Origin: an uncultured Chitinophaga sp.
GTDB taxonomy: Bacteria > Bacteroidota > Bacteroidia > Chitinophagales > Chitinophagaceae
Assembly: GCF_937898475.1 (NCBI RefSeq)
Contig: NZ_CALEJS010000015.1
Span: forward strand, 124,001 to 188,000
Direction of reading: 5' to 3'
DNA length: 64,000 nt
The first letter of the stretch is position 1; every line of letters starts with the position of its first letter. This document shows positions 55,401 through 62,831 of this stretch, piece after piece. The translations under genes and the position numbers were made by a program. Under the pieces are notes generated by a model. It made no database searches, had not been told where the DNA came from, and saw only the letters and a program-made list of their open reading frames with translations.

Positions 55401-56112
55401 TTTCGTTCCCGATCCTTTTCAGCCTGGCCAGCTGATGTACCGTACCGGCGATATTGGCAAGTGGCGGGCAGATGGCAACATGGTGTTCCTGGGCAGGAAA
55501 GATGACCAGGTGAAGATCCGTGGCCACCGCATAGAGCCGGGCGAAATAGCCCACGCGCTGCAGGCCCACCAGGATATATCCGGCGCCGTAGTGATCGCCG
55601 TCAAGGACAGCAGCGGAGATAATATGCTGGTGGCATACCTGGTGAGCGCCCTTACGCTGGATAGTGCCCACTTGCGCAGCTGGCTCGCTTCCCGGCTTCC
55701 GCATTATATGCTGCCAGCGCATTATATACAGCTGGAAGCCCTGCCTTTATTACCCAATGGTAAGCTGAACCGGAAAGCATTACCCCTTCCGGGTGCTGAC
55801 GCCCAAACCGCCAGCACTGCCTATGTAGCGCCCCGCAACCCCGTAGAGGTACAACTGGTGCAGATATGGCAACAGATCCTGGGACGTGAACAGATAGGTG
55901 TGCGGGATAACTTTTTCGAATTAGGTGGACACAGCCTCAAGGCTACGCACCTTATCAGCCAGGTACAGAAAGAATTTGGCGTAAGTGTAAAAATAAAGGA
56001 CGTGTTTATGAACCCCACTATTGAAACAGTGGGAGAGCTGATCAGGGCAGGTATCTGGCTGGAACGCCCAAAGAACAATAGTAAAGAAGACAGAATCCTT
56101 GTTGAAATATGA
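43486..56112 (+). CDS. Four-module non-ribosomal peptide synthetase (docking-C-A-T x4)
   Basis: The start is the ATG at 43486, overlapping the FAAL stop (ATGA), giving about 4208 residues. A TubC-like docking domain (1-55) is followed by four C-A-T modules. Condensation motifs HHIISDGWS lie at about 203, 1257, 2281 and 3302, all intact. Adenylation core YTSGSTG motifs are near 682, 1720, 2747 and 3764. Carrier serines (GGHS) are at S1070, S2102, S3123 and S4150; the third reads FERGGHS instead of FELGGHS. Specificity codes read by eye are DVWHISLIDK (serine), DAEHVAKISK (unassigned), DLFNNALTYK (alanine) and again DAEHVAKISK. No epimerase or dual C/E motif is seen. The first C domain probably joins the fatty acyl group to Ser. 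The tail KEDRILVEI looks like a docking strand for the next protein. Confidence 0.9.
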   Translation: MNTIAIISALKSHNVLLRLDGDQLKLSGETGSLPPELLEMVKSRKEALISLLRNATAPVTENVIRPLGRQEDYPATDAQQSIWVLHQLDKTGGAYNIITSLHLKGEVSADILKRAFQCSLMRHESLRTVFREADGKLRQVITDNTDFTVAFRDISAEGTIHDHVTAEVKRLTYRRFDLEKGPLLEVQLLKLAAQEYALILAIHHIISDGWSVRLLLQEMMHFYSLLRKGAQPAIALPEIQYKDYAAWLLQQLSGEAGKHAQAFWKERLSTIPDPLDLPADLPRPGTRSFEGAIARFYTDASLYPAIVQYCRQHSTTPFNFFLSTLSILLYKLSGQDTIVIGTPAAGRTHGALHQQIGLFVNTLPLTARVQAADSFAAMLQRIAGDTIAAFEHQHYPFARIAEQLAVKWDSARNPLFDVMLVLQDTAIGDGRVGFDQQAGFAIDRLDTYLYGSAAVVHSSAPSKFDLSFDLGNDPNNRFYMEIAYSTRLFTKESIISLYKAYQHIIAQVLANPGIPVQSIELADQEAQRRLLESFNDTAVPYAPGKTVIDLFEEQVQRTPERPALRYGSRLYTYREVDQLSNQLAAYLVTTYGITAGELVGIQLERSERMPLSILAVLKAGAAYVPIGTDYPAERVAYIVKDAALKVLINEDELSKFFSAQHRYSTERLSVKPTQNGLAYCIYTSGSTGTPKGVLNSHAGLYNRLRWMGDYLHVDGNDVFLQKTPYTFDVSVWELLLPFITGSVLVMADPGQHKDPAYLQEVIARHGVTIAHFVPSMLGAFLPDVNAAKCASLQHIICSGEELPAQMVVDVRRKLVNTRIHNLYGPTEAAIDVTAIDLTDADVLQHGVSIGYPIANTRIYIVNDSLQLQPPGIPGELLISGVQVANGYLHLEELTAARFIPDPFSPGNRVYRTGDIAKWLPDGAIQYLGRKDNQVKIRGNRIELGEVENALCAFPGIRSGVAAVRELQGEKALVAYFTGSTPLDVPALKVYLKTRLPDYMIPGYYMQLDELPLTSSGKADKKRLPLPELRRSAYEAPRSQAEQQLAAIWQQILGKVQIGRKDNFFELGGHSLKATRLASQLNRQLGVSIPLTDLFDHPVLEDQARLLSATQSDAFAAIPAVEEQLSYALSSSQQRLWILSQLEESSVAYNMPAVFELEGILNLDALSAAFDTLIERHESLRTAFREAPDGTIRQYILPAASGSFQISYHDLSRENERTIKERIQGSLFQPFDLGSGYLLRAALYQLAAGRWLFTYVMHHIISDGWSMEVLIRELLQLYHAYTQGLPNPLPPLRIQYKDYAAWQQGQLGTAASASHKAWWLQQLEGSLPVLELPADKARPAIKTYHGARLIRRIAPSAAKAFSALCRSADSTLFTGLLALVKALLYRYTGQEDMIIGSPVAGREHSDLEDQIGFYVNTLPLRTRFSGRDSYLQLLSHVRQTTLDAYRHQAYPFDALVEALDLQRDLSRNALFDVLVALQHGTTASLVQEGFAGLEVREYDGLRQDSKFDLQFSFIESGSQLQLHIIYNTDLYYSSTISRLARHLEQLLAAVTADPARPISALTYLDKAEQQTILNFNHHHSAPPPATLVAAFKQTVAQHPDATALVFEQTQISYHELDQASDQLAGYLLAGCQLRAGDLVAIQLERSEWMIIALWGVLKSGAAFVPVDPAYPKERIDYMIADSGCRLVFDQEALMRFRAQRDNIHPTPAERNTPEDCCYVIYTSGSTGRPKGVMIPHAALYHYISTIGKAYGISANERILQLSNFAFDAAVEQIMLSMLHGACLYVPRQELITDTAALSAYIAGHGITHLHTVPTLLQHIDYSQATSLKRVVSAGEPCPPSLLQKVGAQIDFYNKYGPTEATISATLYKAAGRDLHSGTIPIGRPLNNSRVYILNEQGALQPVGVPGEICIGGHSLADGYLHQPALTAEKFVADPYHPGQRIYRTGDVGKWQEDGNILFLGRKDDQVKIRGHRIELGEISQTLQEYPGVSSAVSTVVKDNSGESMLVAYVVSASTLHTDDLRSWLRARLPQYMQPAHIIQLEALPLLPNGKLDKRALPAPQTAAREYIAPRNSLEAQLVHIWQEILAKDQVGVKDNFFELGGHSLKATRLASRLSKTFDVKIALKDLFSHTTPEEQARLIAASQQEMYAAIPAVRQQASYALSSSQRRLWVLSQFEEGSVAYNMPGIFELEGPLDRTALAKSFDTLIERHESLRTVFRETPDGEIRQYILPVSATGFEVRYHPDARTVQTNLYQPFNLGQGPLLRADLYQTGTDQWLLAYAMHHIISDGWSMEVLIKELLQLYHAYAQGQSVLLAPLRIHYKDYAAWQQEQLLSVDFRQHRQYWLEQFSGEVPVLELPADKPRPAVKTYHGDTIYKQLDTAVINGLQQLCESSGSTLFMGLLAAVKVLLYRYTGQEDIIVGSPVAGRDHSDLEEQIGFYVNTLALRTQFSGTDTYEQLLSRVKQVSLHAYEHQSYPFDALVDELQLQRDLSHSALFDVMLVLQHASSAALVEEGFSGLKVRAHKGLQQGSKFDLQFTFVVSGEQLQLYINYNTDIFHNSTITRLSHHLEQLLAAIIAAPQQPIATLSYLDAAAQTLLLDTFNATAVPYDASGTVVDLLEAQVLRSPDHTALLFEGRSFSYQQLNGLSNQLAHYLSATYQVGKEDRVAIRLDRNEWLVISLLGVLKSGAAYVPIDPAYPQDRIDYILEDSSCKVLLDERALHKFLLQAEKYSQSNPGLPIMPEDLAYVIYTSGSTGRPKGVMITHGNVSAFMDWCKREFGASSYEIVLGVTSICFDLSVFEICYTLVSGKQLRLLTDALSIPQYLDSPAPLLLNTVPSVVNSLLATGANLSRVHVLNMAGEPVAQATLRQLDCERMEVRNLYGPSEDTTYSTCYRLKNDDNILIGRPISNTQVYILNDHHQLQPLGIAGEICISGSGLARGYLNQTELTAAKFVPHPFIAGERLYKTGDLGKWLPDGNLVFLGRKDDQVKIRGYRVEPGEISQLLQDYPGISSATVVAIKDSSGDYVLAAYFAGEANLHAADLRSWLAAKLPHYMQPAHFIRLEALPLLPNGKLNKKALPAPEAAGREYIAPRNELEARLVQIWQDILGKAEIGVKDHFFERGGHSLKATRLASQLSRVFHVKIALKDLFNHPVLEDQAKLVAVSQQSVFTAIPALGEQESYVLSSAQRRLWVLSQFEEGSVAYNMPGLFEFEGTLDAAALSRSFETLIQRHEILRTVFRETTDGEIRQYILPATETGFKINYHDQGQELQINLSQPFNLGTGPLLRADLYPTGPGKWLFTYVMHHIISDGWSMEVLIRELLQLYQAYVQGQPDPLPPLRIHYKDYAAWQQEQLQSDNARQHKEYWLQQFSDGLPVLELPAEKPRPAVKTYHGASMHKQLEAGIADGLNALCQSSGSTLFMTLLAAVKVLLYRYTGQEDIIIGSPVAGRGHSDLEDQIGFYVNTLALRTQFSGTDTYLQLLARIKQVTLDAYEHQSYPFDALVDELHLQRDTSRSALFDVMLVLQHGSGASLLDKALNGLQVKALESTREQSKFDLQFNFIATAEGLSVRLHYNTDIYHKEIATQLLNHLSQLLSAIIADPVRPIATIPCLSAAEQQTILQFNKALAPATDTTIIAAFEQTAAQTPDHIALVFEQTRLTYRELDKASNQLARYLQQTYRLTADDLVAIQLERSEWMIISLLAVLKAGAAFVPIDPGYPVERINYIVTDSRCRLILDDRELQKYRPKAFADEALEPVATTTDLAYVIYTSGSTGHPKGVMISHGALYNYIAAIGSEYGIDNRERILQISNFAFDAAVEQIMLSILHGACLYIPNRQLATDTAGLTDYIADNGITHLHTVPALLQHIDFAKAGSLKRVVSAGEECPPSLQQRVSESTAFYNKYGPTEATISATLYKAESGQADQQKVPIGQPLRNSRVYILNDHDQLQPTGVAGEICIAGNSLARGYLHQPALTAARFVPDPFQPGQLMYRTGDIGKWRADGNMVFLGRKDDQVKIRGHRIEPGEIAHALQAHQDISGAVVIAVKDSSGDNMLVAYLVSALTLDSAHLRSWLASRLPHYMLPAHYIQLEALPLLPNGKLNRKALPLPGADAQTASTAYVAPRNPVEVQLVQIWQQILGREQIGVRDNFFELGGHSLKATHLISQVQKEFGVSVKIKDVFMNPTIETVGELIRAGIWLERPKNNSKEDRILVEI

Positions 56113-59100
56113 ACAACATCGTTAAGCTGATCCTTGAATTGGCCGATCAGCAGATAAATATCTTCCTGGAGGATGGCAAACTGAAAATAGATGCCCCCAA
56201 CGGTATCGCATTGGATGCCGTTATCTCCAGGATAAAGGCCCACAAGGATGAAATAATTGAATACTTATCCGGTAACCGGGCGGTTGTTGAAATCGCCCCT
56301 GCGCCGGTCAGCGAAGCATATGTGCTGTCATCTTCCCAGCGCCGCCTCTGGGTATTGAGCCAGTTTGAAAATGGCAGCCTGGCCTATAACATTCCCGCTG
56401 TATTTGAGTTTGACGGCATGCTGGACATGGGCGCGCTCTCCGCTGCATTTGATGCCCTGATAGAACGGCATGAAAGCCTGCGCACCGTATTCCGCACTAG
56501 TGCAGACGGCGCTGTCCGTCAATACATTTTACCCGCGGCAGCACTGGGTTTCAGGATCGGTTACCACGACTTTACCACGAAAGACCAGGACCGCCTGCGG
56601 GAAGTGATACAAAGCAACCTGTCGCAGTCATTCGATCTCGCTACCGGTCCCCTGTTAAAGGCAGATCTTTACCAGACAGGCCTTGGCAAATGGTTTTTCA
56701 GTTATGTCATGCACCACATCATCAGTGATGGCTGGTCTATGGAAGTGCTGATCAAAGAACTGCTGCAACTGTACCAGGCTTATGTACAGAACCGTTACAG
56801 CCCGCTGTCGCCCTTACGCATACACTACAAAGATTATGCGGTATGGCAGCAGGAGCAGTTAAAGTCTGCAGACGCGCAACGGCATAAAGCGTACTGGCTG
56901 CAACAGTTCAGCGGAGAACTACCGGTGCTGGAACTCCCGGCCGATAAACCGCGTCCACTGGTAAAGTCCCACAATGGCGCCAGCATACACAGGCAGCTGG
57001 AAGCTGCCATCACCAGCGGTTTAAGAGCCTTATGCCAGTCGTCTGACAGCACCCTGTTCATGGGCCTGCTGGCCGCCGTGAAAGTGCTGTTATACCGCTA
57101 TACAGGGCAGGAAGATATCATTATCGGCAGCCCGGTAGCGGGCCGTGAACACAGCGACCTGGAAGACCAGATCGGGTTTTATGTGAACACACTGGCACTC
57201 AGAACGCAGTTCAGCGGAACAGACAGTTTTCAGCAATTATTGTCCCGTATAAAACAGGTTACCCTGGATGCTTACGAGCACCAGTCTTATCCCTTTGACG
57301 CCCTGGTGGAAGAACTTGACCTGCAGCGCGACCTGAGCCGCAGTGTATTGTTTGATGTAATGCTGGTGTTACAGCACCAGTCCAGCAGCGCACTGGTAGA
57401 GAAAGGATTGCACGGCCTGCAGATCAGGGCCTGCGATGAGTTGCCCCAGACGGCGAAGTTTGACCTGCAGTTCAGTTTTGTAGAAACCGGCGATCAGCTG
57501 GCACTGCATCTTAACTACAATACCGATATATATCACGAGGCCGCAATAACACAACTGCTGACTCACTTTGAACAGTTGTTGTCTGCCATCGTTGCCGCCC
57601 CGCAGCAACCCATTGCCACGCTGTCTTACCTGGATGCGGCAGAGCAAACGCTGTTACTGGAAACCTTCAATGATACCGCTGTGCCCTATGCACCGGATAG
57701 AACGGCAATAACACTGTTTGAAGAACAGGTGTTACGTACGCCGGATCACACTGCGCTTTTGGTGGATGAGAAAACCTTCAGCTACCGCGAATTGAATGAG
57801 ATGGCGAACCGCCTGGCGCATTACCTGCAACAAACCTATGCCGTTACGCCGGATGACCTGGTAGGGATCAGGCAGGAGCGGAATGAATACCTGGTGGTTT
57901 CCTTACTGGGCGTGCTGAAATCCGGTGCAGCCTATGTACCCATAGATCCCGGTTATCCGCAGGAGCGGATAGACTATATCGTGGCAGACAGCAGGTGTAA
58001 AGTGGTGCTGGATGATAAGGAACTGCAGCGTTTCCTGGCTAAGGCTGCTGCCTGTAGTACAGCAGATCCTTCAGTCGCCATACAACCCGGTAGCCTCGCA
58101 TATATCATTTATACATCCGGCTCTACCGGCCGTCCCAAAGGCGTTATGATCACCCAGGGCAATCTTGCTGCATTTATGGACTGGTGCAAACGCGAATTCG
58201 GCCAGTCTGACTACGAAGTGGTGATGGGTGTTACGTCCATTTGTTTTGACCTCTCTGTCTTCGAGATCTTCTATACGCTGGTCAGCGGTAAACAGCTGCG
58301 GCTTTTGCCCGATGCATTATCCATACCGCAATACCTGAACAGCCCGTTGCCGTTATTGATCAACACCGTACCAAGTGTGATCAGCAGCCTGCTCGATTCA
58401 GGTGCGGATCTCAGCCGGGTGAATGTGTTGAACATGGCTGGCGAACCGATCCCCTTATCCATTATCCGCCAGCTGGATTGCGAACGGATAGCCGTAAGGA
58501 ACCTGTACGGACCCTCCGAGGATACAACCTATAGTACTGTTTTCCGGCTGGGTAATGATGAGAAGATATTGATAGGCAGGCCTGTCTCCAATACCCGCAT
58601 CTATATTCTGAACGATCATCACCAGCTGCAGCCAGCGGGCGTGGCAGGGGAGATCTGTATCTCCGGATCGGGCCTTGCGCGCGGCTATTTATACCAGCCG
58701 GAATTAACCGCCGCGAAGTTTATTCCACATCCGTTCATGGCAGGTGAGCGCCTCTATAAAACAGGGGATCTTGGCAAATGGCTGCCTGACGGCAACATAG
58801 CCTTCCTGGGCAGGAAAGACGACCAGGTGAAGATCCGCGGTTACCGTATAGAACCAGGCGAGATTGCCAGGGTGCTGGAGGATTACACAGGTGTATCTGC
58901 GGCAGTGGTCACTGCCGGGAAAGATGCCAATGATGATAAGATGCTGGTAGCATATGTGGTTGGTCCTTCGGCACTGGATGTAACCGCGCTCCGTTCATGG
59001 CTGAACGGCAAGCTTCCGCATTATATGCAGCCGGCGAACATCATCCGTCTGGATGCATTGCCTTTACTGCCCAATGGAAAGCTGAACAGGAAAGTATTGC

Positions 59101-59420
59101 CACATCACGCTGCCGGCAATGCGGCAGCAAAGGAATACATAGCGCCGGCTAACCCCGTGGAAGAGCGCCTGGTGCAGGTATGGCAGGAGATCCTGGGTAA
59201 GGAGAGAATAGGGGTGACCGACAATTTTTTTGAGCTGGGCGGCCATAGCCTGAAGGCGATCTCACTCTTGTCGGTGATCCACCGCGAGTATGGTATCTCC
59301 ATCAATGTACAGGCTTTGTTCAGACAGCCTACTATCAGGAACCTGGCAGATCATATAGCAAATGCCGCCTGGCTGGAGAGTAACAACACCAGCCCTGCAA
59401 TTGAAAAAATAATTATCTGA
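56109..59420 (+). CDS. Single-module NRPS (docking-C-A-T), predicted alanine
   Basis: The 1103-residue protein starts in an ATGA overlap with the previous gene. It has a TubC-like docking domain (1-55, with INIFLEDGKLKID), a C domain with HHIISDGWS at about 202-210, an A domain with YTSGSTGRPKG near 668, and a carrier domain with FELGGHS (S1047). The ten-residue code is DLFNNALTYK, the same as module 3, which I associate with alanine in cyanobacterial synthetases. Sequence around the A4-A5 motifs (FDLSVFEI, YGPSEDTTYST) is nearly identical to module 3, so one arose from the other by duplication. It adds the fifth residue. The tail PAIEKIII is a possible docking strand for the following protein, whose gene starts three bases after this stop. 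Confidence 0.88.
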   Translation: MNNIVKLILELADQQINIFLEDGKLKIDAPNGIALDAVISRIKAHKDEIIEYLSGNRAVVEIAPAPVSEAYVLSSSQRRLWVLSQFENGSLAYNIPAVFEFDGMLDMGALSAAFDALIERHESLRTVFRTSADGAVRQYILPAAALGFRIGYHDFTTKDQDRLREVIQSNLSQSFDLATGPLLKADLYQTGLGKWFFSYVMHHIISDGWSMEVLIKELLQLYQAYVQNRYSPLSPLRIHYKDYAVWQQEQLKSADAQRHKAYWLQQFSGELPVLELPADKPRPLVKSHNGASIHRQLEAAITSGLRALCQSSDSTLFMGLLAAVKVLLYRYTGQEDIIIGSPVAGREHSDLEDQIGFYVNTLALRTQFSGTDSFQQLLSRIKQVTLDAYEHQSYPFDALVEELDLQRDLSRSVLFDVMLVLQHQSSSALVEKGLHGLQIRACDELPQTAKFDLQFSFVETGDQLALHLNYNTDIYHEAAITQLLTHFEQLLSAIVAAPQQPIATLSYLDAAEQTLLLETFNDTAVPYAPDRTAITLFEEQVLRTPDHTALLVDEKTFSYRELNEMANRLAHYLQQTYAVTPDDLVGIRQERNEYLVVSLLGVLKSGAAYVPIDPGYPQERIDYIVADSRCKVVLDDKELQRFLAKAAACSTADPSVAIQPGSLAYIIYTSGSTGRPKGVMITQGNLAAFMDWCKREFGQSDYEVVMGVTSICFDLSVFEIFYTLVSGKQLRLLPDALSIPQYLNSPLPLLINTVPSVISSLLDSGADLSRVNVLNMAGEPIPLSIIRQLDCERIAVRNLYGPSEDTTYSTVFRLGNDEKILIGRPVSNTRIYILNDHHQLQPAGVAGEICISGSGLARGYLYQPELTAAKFIPHPFMAGERLYKTGDLGKWLPDGNIAFLGRKDDQVKIRGYRIEPGEIARVLEDYTGVSAAVVTAGKDANDDKMLVAYVVGPSALDVTALRSWLNGKLPHYMQPANIIRLDALPLLPNGKLNRKVLPHHAAGNAAAKEYIAPANPVEERLVQVWQEILGKERIGVTDNFFELGGHSLKAISLLSVIHREYGISINVQALFRQPTIRNLADHIANAAWLESNNTSPAIEKIII

Positions 59421-59423
59421 GTT

Positions 59424-62400
59424 ATGGAAATAGTTGCATTCGTTAAAGGATTACGCGAAAAAGGAATAGCCGTTAAGCTGGCCGGAGACCAACTCGAAGT
59501 ATTGATGCTGAAGGACGGTGTTGATGCAGATACCATTGCCCTGCTGAAGCAACATAAGCAGGAAGTGATAGCATACCTGTCTTCCATTACCCGGACACAT
59601 AGTTTCAAAGACATTCCCCGGGTGGCGGTGGCTGCTTCCTATGCCGTGTCTAACGCTCAGCTCAGGCTCTGGCTGGAATCGCAATCAGCCGCCGCTTCTA
59701 TTGCCTATCATATTCCATTCCAGCTTGTTCTTCACGGCGAATACGATACAGCCTGCCTGCAGGCCGCGGTGAACTATGTGGTTGACCGGCATGAGATCCT
59801 GCGTACCGTGTTCAGGCTGGATGATCAGCATGAGCTGCGGCAGTACATCCTTCCCAGGGCTGATATGCGCTTTGAGGTACCCTGCCTGGACTACAGTAAT
59901 GATACAGCGCCCCTGGAAGCTATACGTAATTACATTATACAGGATCATTCGCTTTTATTCAGCCTGGAAGAGGGCCCGCTCATCAGGGCGGCCATCCTGC
60001 AGGCAGCCCCTGATCATTATGTGTTTTACTGTAACATGCATCACATTATCTGCGATGCATGGTCAATACCTGTTTTAAAGAAGGAGATCCTGGCAGCTTA
60101 TAACGCTATTAAAGCAGATCAGTCTCCCGACCTGCCGCCCCTGGAAATACAGTATAAAGACTACGCGGCCTGGTATCAGCAGCAGCTCAGGGAGCGGGCG
60201 CTGTTGCAGCAACAGGCCTACTGGCTAAGCCAGTTAAGCGGTGAACTGCCCGTACTGGATTTCCCAACCAGGCAGACGCGGCCACCGGTTAAAACATATA
60301 ACGGGGCTACCCTCAAAACATTTATTGGCCCTGATGTAAGCGCTCAGCTGAAAACATACGCGCGGAATAACAATGGTTCCCTTTTCATGGTGGTATTAAG
60401 CGCACTGCATGTTATACTGAGCCGTTACACCGGCGCCGACGATATTATTATCGGCAGCCCCTTTGCAGCCCGTGAGCATATCAGCCTGAAAGACCAGGTA
60501 GGATTTTATACCAATACACTGGCCTTGAGAAATACGCTGGAAGCAGGAGACAGCTTCGATGACTTTTTCCGTAAAGTATGGAAGACCGTGCTGGATGCTC
60601 ATGCCAACCAGCAATATCCTTTTGAGCAGCTGGTAAAAGACCTGCGGATTAAAAAGGACACATCCCGTAATCCGCTCTTTGATGTAATGCTGGTAGTGAG
60701 CAACAGTGATCAGGCGGCGGAAAGAACGGTTGCCCCGGAAGATATTGACCGCATTGTTGCAGACACCGGTGGCAGCAGCAAATTTGACATGCTGATCTAT
60801 GTAGAAGAGCTGAACGACCTGTTGACTTTCAGGGTAGAGTATAATACCGATCTCTATGAGGCAACATTGATCCGCCAGTTTATGGAGCATTTTAAGCTGC
60901 TGCTCAACAGGATACTGGCATCACCATCTACGCCTTTGTCTGCTATCAATTACCTGTCTGCAGCAGAAAGCGTGATCCGGTCTGCCATAGATGCCAGTGC
61001 TTATCGCAAAGAAGGTGTGATCAGGTATTTTGAAGAGCAGGTGTTGAAAACGCCGGAGCAGATCGCCCTGCAGTTTGAAGAACAGACTTATACCTATCGT
61101 GCGGTCAACGAACAGGCCAACCAGCTGGCCCATTGCTTAAGACAACAATACAAGGTATTGCCTCAGGCAAAGGTAGGTGTGCTGCTGGGTCGTTCGCACC
61201 TGAATGTGGTGGCTATGACGGGCATTATGAAATCAGGCGCCTGTTATGTGCCCATTGATCATAAATACCAGGAAGACCGGATTAAGTACATACTGGAGGA
61301 TGCAGGAATACAATTAATTGTATCCACAACGGCATTGCTGCCGCCCGGAACAGCTGCCGCTTACAATGTACTATACCTGGACACTTTTGAAGGCGCTGCC
61401 TGGACGGCGGCCAATCCCGGACCGGTCAATGTTCCGGATGATCCGTCCTTTGTTATCTATACTTCTGGCTCTACCGGTAAGCCTAAAGGTGTTGTGCAAA
61501 CGCATCGTATGCTGAATAACCTGATCCAGTGGAACATACATCATTCGGGGATAGACAGCGGCCTGCGCCTGTTGCAATACAATTCTTTCAGCTTCGATGT
61601 GTCTGTACAGGATTGCTGGTTCACACTATGCAGCGGAGGTACATTGTTTATTACACCGGAGCATTTAAAAGCAGATTTTGCATTACTGTCCGCTTACATT
61701 GTTGAACATGCAATAGCAATCCTGTCTTTCCCTTTCTCAGCCCTCAGCAGCTTCTTTGATGCGCTGACGCCGGCATTCATTGCGGACAACAAGATACAGC
61801 ACATACTTTCTTCCGGCGAGCAGCTTACCCTCAACAGGAACCTGGAAGCGTTCCTGCGGCAGCTGCCCCACGTTAAATTACATAACCACTATGGTCCTTC
61901 CGAAACACATGTGGTGACCAGCTATACCATGAGCAGCGGAGCACAGGAGCTGCTTAGCTATGTACCTATCGGTAAGCCGCTGCCCAATACACATATCTGC
62001 CTCCTTGACAAACACCTGCAGCCGGTGCCGCCAATGGTAACCGGGGAGGTGTATGTTGGCGGTGAGCACCTGGCAGCCGGCTACCTGAATTTGCCCGAAC
62101 TGACAGCAGAACGCTTTGTATACCATCAGCAGGAGCGCCTTTATAAGACCGGCGATCTCGCCTGTCTTGACTATACCGGGAACCTGGTTTACCTGGGCCG
62201 TAATGATGACCAGGTAAAGCTGAGAGGCTACAGGATAGAGCTCTCGGAAATAAAGCACGTACTGTTGTCCCAGGAAGGCATCAGCCAGGCCTATGTGGAT
62301 GTGGTGAAGCAGCACGGCGAATCTGTACTGGCCGCCTATGTGGTAAGCATCGCCACCATTGACAGGCAGGCCCTGAGAAAACGCCTGGCCAAAGCCCTGC

Positions 62401-62831
62401 CGGATTATATGGTGCCTGCTTACCTGGTGGAGGTAGATGCGTTGCCCTTAAACTCCAACGGCAAAACAGATAAGAGCAGGCTGCCTGCAATAGGTAATCA
62501 CCTGTTGTCTTCCAATGCCTATGTACCCCCCGCAACAACAGTGGAAAAACAACTGGTGCTGATCTGGGAAGAGATCCTGAAGCGCGGCAACATCGGTATT
62601 ACCGACAACTTTTTTGAGCTGGGCGGACATTCCCTGCACATTACCCGCATGCTGTACCGGATCAACAGCGTCTTTGATATCAAGCTGCAAATGAAAGCGG
62701 TATTTGCAGCGCAGCATATACAGGAACTGGCGCAGGCGGTAGAAGAAGAAATAGTGTTCAGGCGCGGCATCCTGGCAAATCCCGAAAACACAATACTGAA
62801 CGAGAAAAATTCTGAAATATGGGAGATCTGA
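59424..62831 (+). CDS. Single-module NRPS (docking-C-A-T), proline-like code
   Basis: The 1135-residue protein has a docking domain (1-55, VKLAGDQLEVLM), a C domain with HHIICDAWS at about 206-214 (active histidine and aspartate kept, Gly replaced by Ala), an A domain with YTSGSTGKPKG near 679 and a carrier domain with FELGGHS (S1070). The specificity code reads about DVQLLSHVVK, two conservative changes from DVQLIAHVVK, the classical proline code, so proline or a related cyclic residue is my guess. The C and A domains are clearly more distant from the other modules here, suggesting a separate origin. The gene overlaps the next NRPS by 13 bases. The tail NSEIWEI is a possible docking strand. 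Confidence 0.85.
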   Translation: MEIVAFVKGLREKGIAVKLAGDQLEVLMLKDGVDADTIALLKQHKQEVIAYLSSITRTHSFKDIPRVAVAASYAVSNAQLRLWLESQSAAASIAYHIPFQLVLHGEYDTACLQAAVNYVVDRHEILRTVFRLDDQHELRQYILPRADMRFEVPCLDYSNDTAPLEAIRNYIIQDHSLLFSLEEGPLIRAAILQAAPDHYVFYCNMHHIICDAWSIPVLKKEILAAYNAIKADQSPDLPPLEIQYKDYAAWYQQQLRERALLQQQAYWLSQLSGELPVLDFPTRQTRPPVKTYNGATLKTFIGPDVSAQLKTYARNNNGSLFMVVLSALHVILSRYTGADDIIIGSPFAAREHISLKDQVGFYTNTLALRNTLEAGDSFDDFFRKVWKTVLDAHANQQYPFEQLVKDLRIKKDTSRNPLFDVMLVVSNSDQAAERTVAPEDIDRIVADTGGSSKFDMLIYVEELNDLLTFRVEYNTDLYEATLIRQFMEHFKLLLNRILASPSTPLSAINYLSAAESVIRSAIDASAYRKEGVIRYFEEQVLKTPEQIALQFEEQTYTYRAVNEQANQLAHCLRQQYKVLPQAKVGVLLGRSHLNVVAMTGIMKSGACYVPIDHKYQEDRIKYILEDAGIQLIVSTTALLPPGTAAAYNVLYLDTFEGAAWTAANPGPVNVPDDPSFVIYTSGSTGKPKGVVQTHRMLNNLIQWNIHHSGIDSGLRLLQYNSFSFDVSVQDCWFTLCSGGTLFITPEHLKADFALLSAYIVEHAIAILSFPFSALSSFFDALTPAFIADNKIQHILSSGEQLTLNRNLEAFLRQLPHVKLHNHYGPSETHVVTSYTMSSGAQELLSYVPIGKPLPNTHICLLDKHLQPVPPMVTGEVYVGGEHLAAGYLNLPELTAERFVYHQQERLYKTGDLACLDYTGNLVYLGRNDDQVKLRGYRIELSEIKHVLLSQEGISQAYVDVVKQHGESVLAAYVVSIATIDRQALRKRLAKALPDYMVPAYLVEVDALPLNSNGKTDKSRLPAIGNHLLSSNAYVPPATTVEKQLVLIWEEILKRGNIGITDNFFELGGHSLHITRMLYRINSVFDIKLQMKAVFAAQHIQELAQAVEEEIVFRRGILANPENTILNEKNSEIWEI

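Noticed and set aside
43486..62831. Epimerization domains or dual C/E domains in the NRPS
   Set aside because: Each module reads C-A-T with no extra domain after the carrier, and no HHxxxxxGD-type second motif was seen at the start of the C domains.
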